A DNA stretch of 9,264 nucleotides from an uncultured Lachnospiraceae bacterium (GTDB taxonomy: Bacteria; Bacillota; Clostridia; Lachnospirales; Lachnospiraceae): positions 1-9,264 of the forward strand of contig CAJTOK010000070.1 in assembly GCA_910577825.1 (NCBI GenBank), read 5' to 3'. Below are positions 5,713-9,264 of the stretch, piece after piece. Every line of letters starts with the position of its first letter. The first letter of the stretch is position 1. The notes under the pieces were generated by a model that saw only the letters and a list, made by a program, of their open reading frames with translations, was not told the origin of the DNA and made no database searches. A program made the translations under genes and the position numbers.

Positions 5713-6915
5713 TTACCAGTACCTCCCCGCCTCTACTTTTTCAAACCCTTTTGGTCTTTCCTCTTCCAGAGGTCTTGTCCAGTATTCATTATGGTAATTA
5801 AACTGGTCGTAATGCCTGCCACGTATTCCAAAGTAAAGCTTTAACATTCCTCCTATATGTAATGCCTGTTTGCCAAGTTCTTTTGCATATGCCCCAAGTG
5901 GGAAGCCGTATGCTCCTGCACCAACAAGTGCTATATCAAAGTCAGTCTGCCGCATATGTTCTTTCATGCTTTCTAATGCTTCAAACCAGTCTTTATATGG
6001 GACTGCCTTGTTATCTGCAAGGGTCTGGACTGCTTTTAAAGTAATAAGTTCAAAATCAGGCATAAAGTTTTTATTTGAAAATAATTTATCTTTTTGTTTG
6101 TAATTTTTCCTGATTGAATCTTCAAATGGATGGATTACTAATACTTTTTTGCCTTTTAAAGCACTTGTCCATGGTGCTGGCTCGTGTATTGGAAATCCTG
6201 TGTCATCATAAAGTGACAGTTCTGTATCCGGGCAGCAGTCTTTATAAAATTTATCCTCAAATTTTGACTGCCACATGCACCAAAGTAAATCTGCTTCCTT
6301 TATTTTTTCAATGTACATTTCACAAAAGCGGTCCATTAATTTGTACTCTGCCGGGAAGAAGCCACACCATAGGCAAAGCATGTTTGTAATGTTATTTGTG
6401 TATGGTGTGCCAGAACCATTTATTCTTCCAGTGAAATATTTATAATTGCATATTGTTTCTAATTCTGTAGAACCAATACGCCCTACAAAAAATGGCCTGC
6501 CGCTATGTATCAGGTCTGCTATTTTCTGGCTGGCAGCATCTTTGCTTAGTATGGTATTAGAAAATTCTTTAAAGGGCATTGTGTCATGTAATACCCCCAT
6601 TTTTACAATAAATACATTATGTATGCCCATTTCTTTTAATTGTTTTGAAATCTCTTTTTCATAGGTACTTGTAACCATTATTGAAAGTTCTGGTTTTTTT
6701 ATTGTCATTTGTTTTATTTCTTCAGGGGAATATATTTTATACCCACAAAATTCTTTTCCATGTTTTGCTTTGCTGTTATCACAAAAACCGGCAATAATGG
6801 CTTCTACACGTTTAAATTCTTCTAAGGCTTTAATGCCTGTGGAGGATGCACCAAATAATATAATTTCCCTGCCTGAAAAACTTGTTACTTCTGCCCCTTC
6901 AATTTTGATATACAT
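5713..6915 (-). CDS. Rossmann-domain / GT-D-like glycosyltransferase
   Basis: A 400-residue two-domain protein. Residues about 15-110 are the same Rossmann-type module seen in two downstream genes: 'REIILFGASSTGIKALEEF' (16-34), 'AGFCDNSKAKHG' (42-53), 'IYSPEEI' (61-67) and 'LSIMVTSTYEKEISKQL' (77-93). Residues about 125-385 resemble GT-D-fold (DUF1792-like) glycosyltransferases: 'FFVGRIGSTELETI' (142-155) with the conserved Arg/Glu pair, 'KKVLVIHPFEDSIRKNY' (256-272), and 'FDIALVGAGAYGFPLGAYAK' (326-345), then 'LHIGGMLKLYFGIRGR' (352-367). It probably transfers a sugar onto a lipid- or protein-linked glycan in the cytoplasm; donor and acceptor are unknown. It is the first gene of the operon. 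AAAAGG lies about 9-10 nt before the ATG; I see no convincing promoter in the AT-rich upstream gap. Its GC content is clearly higher than that of the next genes. The Rossmann call is firm; the GT-D call is by motif resemblance. Confidence 0.65.
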   Translation of the reverse strand: MYIKIEGAEVTSFSGREIILFGASSTGIKALEEFKRVEAIIAGFCDNSKAKHGKEFCGYKIYSPEEIKQMTIKKPELSIMVTSTYEKEISKQLKEMGIHNVFIVKMGVLHDTMPFKEFSNTILSKDAASQKIADLIHSGRPFFVGRIGSTELETICNYKYFTGRINGSGTPYTNNITNMLCLWCGFFPAEYKLMDRFCEMYIEKIKEADLLWCMWQSKFEDKFYKDCCPDTELSLYDDTGFPIHEPAPWTSALKGKKVLVIHPFEDSIRKNYKQKDKLFSNKNFMPDFELITLKAVQTLADNKAVPYKDWFEALESMKEHMRQTDFDIALVGAGAYGFPLGAYAKELGKQALHIGGMLKLYFGIRGRHYDQFNYHNEYWTRPLEEERPKGFEKVEAGRYW

Positions 6916-7038
6916 ATATAGTACCTTTTCTATCCCTTCAAAATATTAATTTTTGTTTCTAAAAGCAGTAACATAAATATGTTTAAATTCCTTTTTGTTT
7001 AATTTTTTGTATTTTTATTTAATAATTCTTTTAGTCTA

Positions 7039-7067
7039 TACATCATAATTATTATTATGTAGTATTA
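7039..7067. repeat. Palindromic repeat, copy 1
   Basis: Arms 7039-7049 and 7054-7064 pair at 9 of 11 positions around a 4-nt loop. The 25 bases at 7043-7067 are identical to 7203-7227, 160 bp away. Confidence 0.65.
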
Positions 7068-7195
7068 AATACCAGAAAAAATATTTAAAGACTTTATATA
7101 ATTTAAAATAATAATTAAATTAAATCCAAGGTTATAAAATAAATATTATAAAAAATTGTAAAATCTATAGTATTAAGTGGTAATATGATATTTTA

Positions 7196-7227
7196 TAATA
7201 CTTCATAATTATTATTATGTAGTATTA
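7196..7227. repeat. Palindromic repeat, copy 2
   Basis: Arms 7196-7209 and 7214-7227 pair at 13 of 14 positions around a TATT loop. Bases 7203-7227 repeat copy 1 exactly (25 of 25), too long to expect by chance even in AT-rich DNA. Confidence 0.7.
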
Positions 7228-7295
7228 CTGGGTATTTTTTAATATTTGTTTCTTGTAAAGTTATTCCCCAGTATACAGTTATATGATGCACTGTC

Positions 7296-7339
7296 TGCCA
7301 GTTATACTGCATAATTATAATTATGTGGTATAACTGGCA
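7296..7339. repeat. 44-bp near-perfect palindrome
   Basis: Outer arms TGCCAGTTATAC (7296-7307) and GTATAACTGGCA (7328-7339) match perfectly; the inner 16 bp CATAATTATAATTATG (7310-7325) is a perfect palindrome with no loop. The only interruption is TG/TG at 7308-7309 and 7326-7327, which would still pair as two G-U wobbles in a plus-strand RNA. The inner CATAATTAT..ATTATG resembles the cores of copies 1 and 2. Confidence 0.75.
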
Positions 7340-7420
7340 ACAACAAACTATATATTTATATCGGCATAATTTTCTTTTTCTTTAACTATTAATTTATAAT
7401 ATATCCCTGCCAAATGATTA

Positions 7421-7462
7421 ATGGCACTATATAACTATAATTTTCCAGTTATATAATGCCAT
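7421..7462. repeat. 16-bp-arm palindrome
   Basis: Arms ATGGCACTATATAACT (7421-7436) and AGTTATATAATGCCAT (7447-7462) pair with a single mismatch around a 10-nt loop. On a minus-strand transcript the mismatch becomes a U-G wobble, so the RNA hairpin would be fully paired. The arm TGGCA..ATATAACT shares sequence with the 7296-7339 palindrome and with 7275-7290. Confidence 0.7.
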
Positions 7463-7554
7463 AGGAAAAATATTATATATTAGTTTATTTATTTTTTAAT
7501 TTTACTATGCAACGCTTTTTGTAAAAAGAAATACCATAACATACCACTTGTAAA

Positions 7555-7570
7555 TAGGCTGGAATGCCTA
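7555..7570 (-). terminator. Weak terminator-like hairpin after GH42
   Basis: On the minus strand, directly after the TAG stop, TAGGC (7566-7570) and GCCTA (7555-7559) can form a 5-bp stem with a 6-nt loop, followed by TTTAC. The stem is short and the T-run poor, so termination would be inefficient; the larger palindromes further downstream could contribute. Confidence 0.25.
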
Positions 7571-9214
7571 CTATATACATGCTTTTTTCTCTATTACTGC
7601 TACCCCGTATTTATCAAGTTCCAGTATGCCGTTTACTTTTTCACCGTTTAAGAGGTTAATTCCTGTTACATTTTTAACCATTTTGGTTTCTTCTGAGTTG
7701 TTAAGATAAAATCCGTAGCTTTCACCTTCTGCTGTTCTTTTATGGTATTCCACTCCAAGTGGCAGTTCTTTGTGTTCTGCTCCTGCTTTTTCTGCCATTT
7801 CAAGGAAGATTTCCTGCATTTTACTGCCTGCAATTCTTGCGCCAACATAGTATGCTGTGCCTTTTCCATAGTCTTTTGCTGTAACTGCCGGTGTGCCTTT
7901 GTAGAAGTCTTCCATATATGTGGCAATGACCCTTGCACCATTTACACGGAGTGTTTCTGCATAGTCTTTTATTTCTGCAATGCTTCCGTCTTTAAATAAT
8001 GCTGCATTATGGTCACATGGGTAAAGTGTGTCTATTTCTTCGCTTGCAATACCAAAAAGTTCTGTAAGCCCGTCTCCTGGAAATCCTCCAAGGTGGCAGA
8101 GCTGGTCTTTGTCTACATATCCTGTAAGGTATGTTGCAAGAAGCTGGCCGCCTTTTTTTACAAATGCTTTCATTTCATCTGCAACGCCTGGCCTTAACAT
8201 ATAAAGCATTGGTGCTATTACTATATCATATTCCATAAAGCCGCTGTCAGAGGCAATTATATCCATTTCAATTCCAAGCCTTAGAAATTCCCTGTAAATA
8301 TCCCTGCATGTTTCATTATATTTTTTGGTTTCATTGCTTAAACCTTTAATGTCTTCAATAGCCCACCTGTTGTCCCAGTCGTATAAAAGTGCTGCTTTTG
8401 CTTTTATGGCTGTTCCTGCTGCTTTGGAAATTTTTTCCAGTACAGTGCCAAGTTCTTCAACTTCTTTAAATATTCTTGTGTCATCTGTGCCAATGTGGTC
8501 TACTACTGCCCCGTGGTACTGCTCGAATGAGCCCCTTCCTTTTCTCCACTGGAAATATTGTACTGTGTCAGACCCGCATGCAACTGCCTGCATTGAAAAC
8601 AGCTTGTGCACACCAAGGCGTTTTACTTTATTGTACTGCTGCCAGTTTACAAGGCCTGGCGCACTTTCCATAAGCATAAATGGTTTGTCTTTTTTCATGG
8701 AACGCATTGTAGCATGGTCAAATGAATTATTTTCCATTGATTCTGTAAATGATTCCCACTGGTTATGGAGTGCGGGGTAACAGTCCCATGAGATAACGTC
8801 AAGCTCTTTTGCCATTACACGGTAGTCGAGCCCTCCGTAAAGTCCCATAAAGTTGGTGGTAACAGGAATTTCTGGTGTAAGTTCCTTTAAAAGTTTTATT
8901 TCGGATTTCATGTAATCTGTCATATTCCATGTTGTGAAACGCTTCCATTCAAGGTCAAGTCCAAGGCTTGTAATTTCACCATTGGCAAATGGAGGTTCTA
9001 TCTGGCTGAAGCTATTGTAATTATGGCTCCAGAATGTGTTCCACCATGCTTTGTTTAATTTGGAAATATCGTTATCAAATTTATCTGCAAGGTAGTCCTG
9101 GAAACGTTTTATGCAGAGCGGGCAGTAACATTCACCGCCAAATTCATTGGAAATATGCCACATTATAAGCCCTGGGTGTTTTCCTGCATGTTCTGCGAGC
9201 TTGTGGATAATATA
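7571..9214 (-). pseudogene. GH42 beta-galactosidase, N-terminally truncated
   Basis: A 530-residue ORF from the ATG at 9163, with homologous in-frame sequence continuing upstream (KLAEHAGKHPGLI) to a TAG at 9215-9217. GH42 enzymes hydrolyse beta-galactosides and are usually about 660-690 residues, so the first ~130 residues of the TIM barrel are missing. What remains is well preserved: acid/base Glu7 in 'WHISNEFGG', metal-site cysteines 12, 14 and 17 in 'ECYCPLC', 'WWNTFWSHNYNSFSQIEPP' (40-58), nucleophile Glu166 in 'FMLMESAPG' (162-170), 'VQYFQWRKGRGSFEQYHGAV' (201-220), then the trimerisation domain (about 245-455) and a C-terminal beta domain. Internal Met at 9163 is not the native start: it sits within the conserved barrel strand and lacks a ribosome binding site. 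Loss of the N-terminal strands and a metal-site Cys makes activity unlikely. Known-family role: use of galactosides from diet or host glycans. Its GC content is high compared with the polymer operon. Confidence 0.8.
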
Positions 9215-9232
9215 CTAATTCCACTTTAAATC

Positions 9233-9264
9233 AGGAAGAAAATATGTTAAAATGTAAATATGAG
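9233..9264 (+). CDS. Start of a plus-strand ORF at the window edge (possible mobile-element gene)
   Basis: AGGAAG (9233-9238) lies 5 nt before an ATG at 9244-9246, which opens a frame of seven codons, MLKCKYE, to the edge. It points away from the GH42 remnant and begins about 30 bp past the point where GH42 homology stops, the arrangement expected if an insertion element or other foreign segment interrupted GH42. Seven residues are too few to assign a family. The coding region itself would start at 9244. Confidence 0.3.

Larger units (their letters stand above)
6916..7570. other. 655-bp AT-rich intergenic region with palindromic repeats
   Basis: No open frame of coding quality and no tRNA or rRNA is visible on either strand. 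The region separates the GH42 remnant from the surface-polymer operon and must hold the operon's promoter if it has its own, but I found no clear -35/-10 pair. It contains at least four imperfect palindromes built from related sequence (listed separately), and a short hairpin just after the GH42 stop. Confidence 0.7.

Noticed and set aside
5862..6664. Series of plus-strand ORFs opposite the GT-D gene
   Set aside because: They are antisense shadows of a gene with clear domain motifs, and have Cys/Leu/Ser-rich translations without family resemblance.
7039..7462. CRISPR array
   Set aside because: The repeats are imperfect palindromes of different lengths and spacing, with no regular unique spacers and no cas genes nearby.
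7742..8780. Plus-strand ORFs, and the minus-strand ORF at 7666-7941, within GH42
   Set aside because: The GH42 frame is continuous and homologous throughout; the Phe/Cys-rich and Lys/Gln-rich alternatives are out-of-frame readings.

Overview
The window looks like a chromosomal segment from a low-GC Gram-positive gut-type anaerobe, most likely a Clostridia/Lachnospiraceae relative. This is inferred from strong GGAGG-type ribosome binding sites, an LTA-synthase-type polymerase, LicD and TagD-like enzymes, an Rpn/PDDEXK transposase and a clostridial-style GH42 beta-galactosidase. All recognisable genes lie on the minus strand, so the map reads from high to low coordinates. I cannot name the species.

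Layout in the direction of transcription: (1) at the right edge, a GH42 beta-galactosidase (7571-9214) has lost its N-terminal part. Homology stops at an in-frame TAG at 9215-9217, and a ribosome binding site plus start codon of a plus-strand ORF follow at once, which suggests a mobile-element insertion or rearrangement. (2) A 655-bp AT-rich gap (6916-7570) has no gene but holds a cluster of related palindromic repeats. (3) A tightly packed cell-surface polymer operon (6915 down to 971) encodes a Rossmann + GT-D-like glycosyltransferase, an LTA-synthase-type phosphoglycerol transferase split by a frameshift, a Rossmann + LicD phosphotransferase, a Rossmann + sulfotransferase-like (NKWYS-type) protein, and a TagD-like cytidylyltransferase. 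(4) An internally deleted remnant of a TarI/IspD-type cytidylyltransferase follows (537-815). (5) At the left edge is the N-terminal 105 codons of an Rpn-family PD-(D/E)XK nuclease/transposase with its own good sigma-A promoter.

Working model (inference): the TagD-like enzyme makes a CDP-activated alcohol phosphate, most simply CDP-glycerol. The Rossmann-LicD protein could transfer that phospho-alcohol onto a glycan, the GT-D protein could add a sugar, and the LTA-synthase-type enzyme could add or polymerise phosphoglycerol outside the membrane. The product would be a phosphoglycerol-decorated surface glycan or teichoic-acid-like polymer. The most striking features are the shared N-terminal Rossmann domain on three unrelated catalytic modules, and a one-base contraction in an A-tract that splits an otherwise catalytically intact LTA synthase.

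Base composition is mosaic. The block from about 480 to 5712 is extremely AT-rich (sampled lines about 20-27% GC), while the GT-D gene, the GH42 gene and the Rpn gene are clearly higher (sampled lines about 40-43%). The change falls almost exactly on the GT-D stop / LTA-synthase start at 5712/5713, as expected for a swapped-in cassette in a variable surface-polysaccharide locus.
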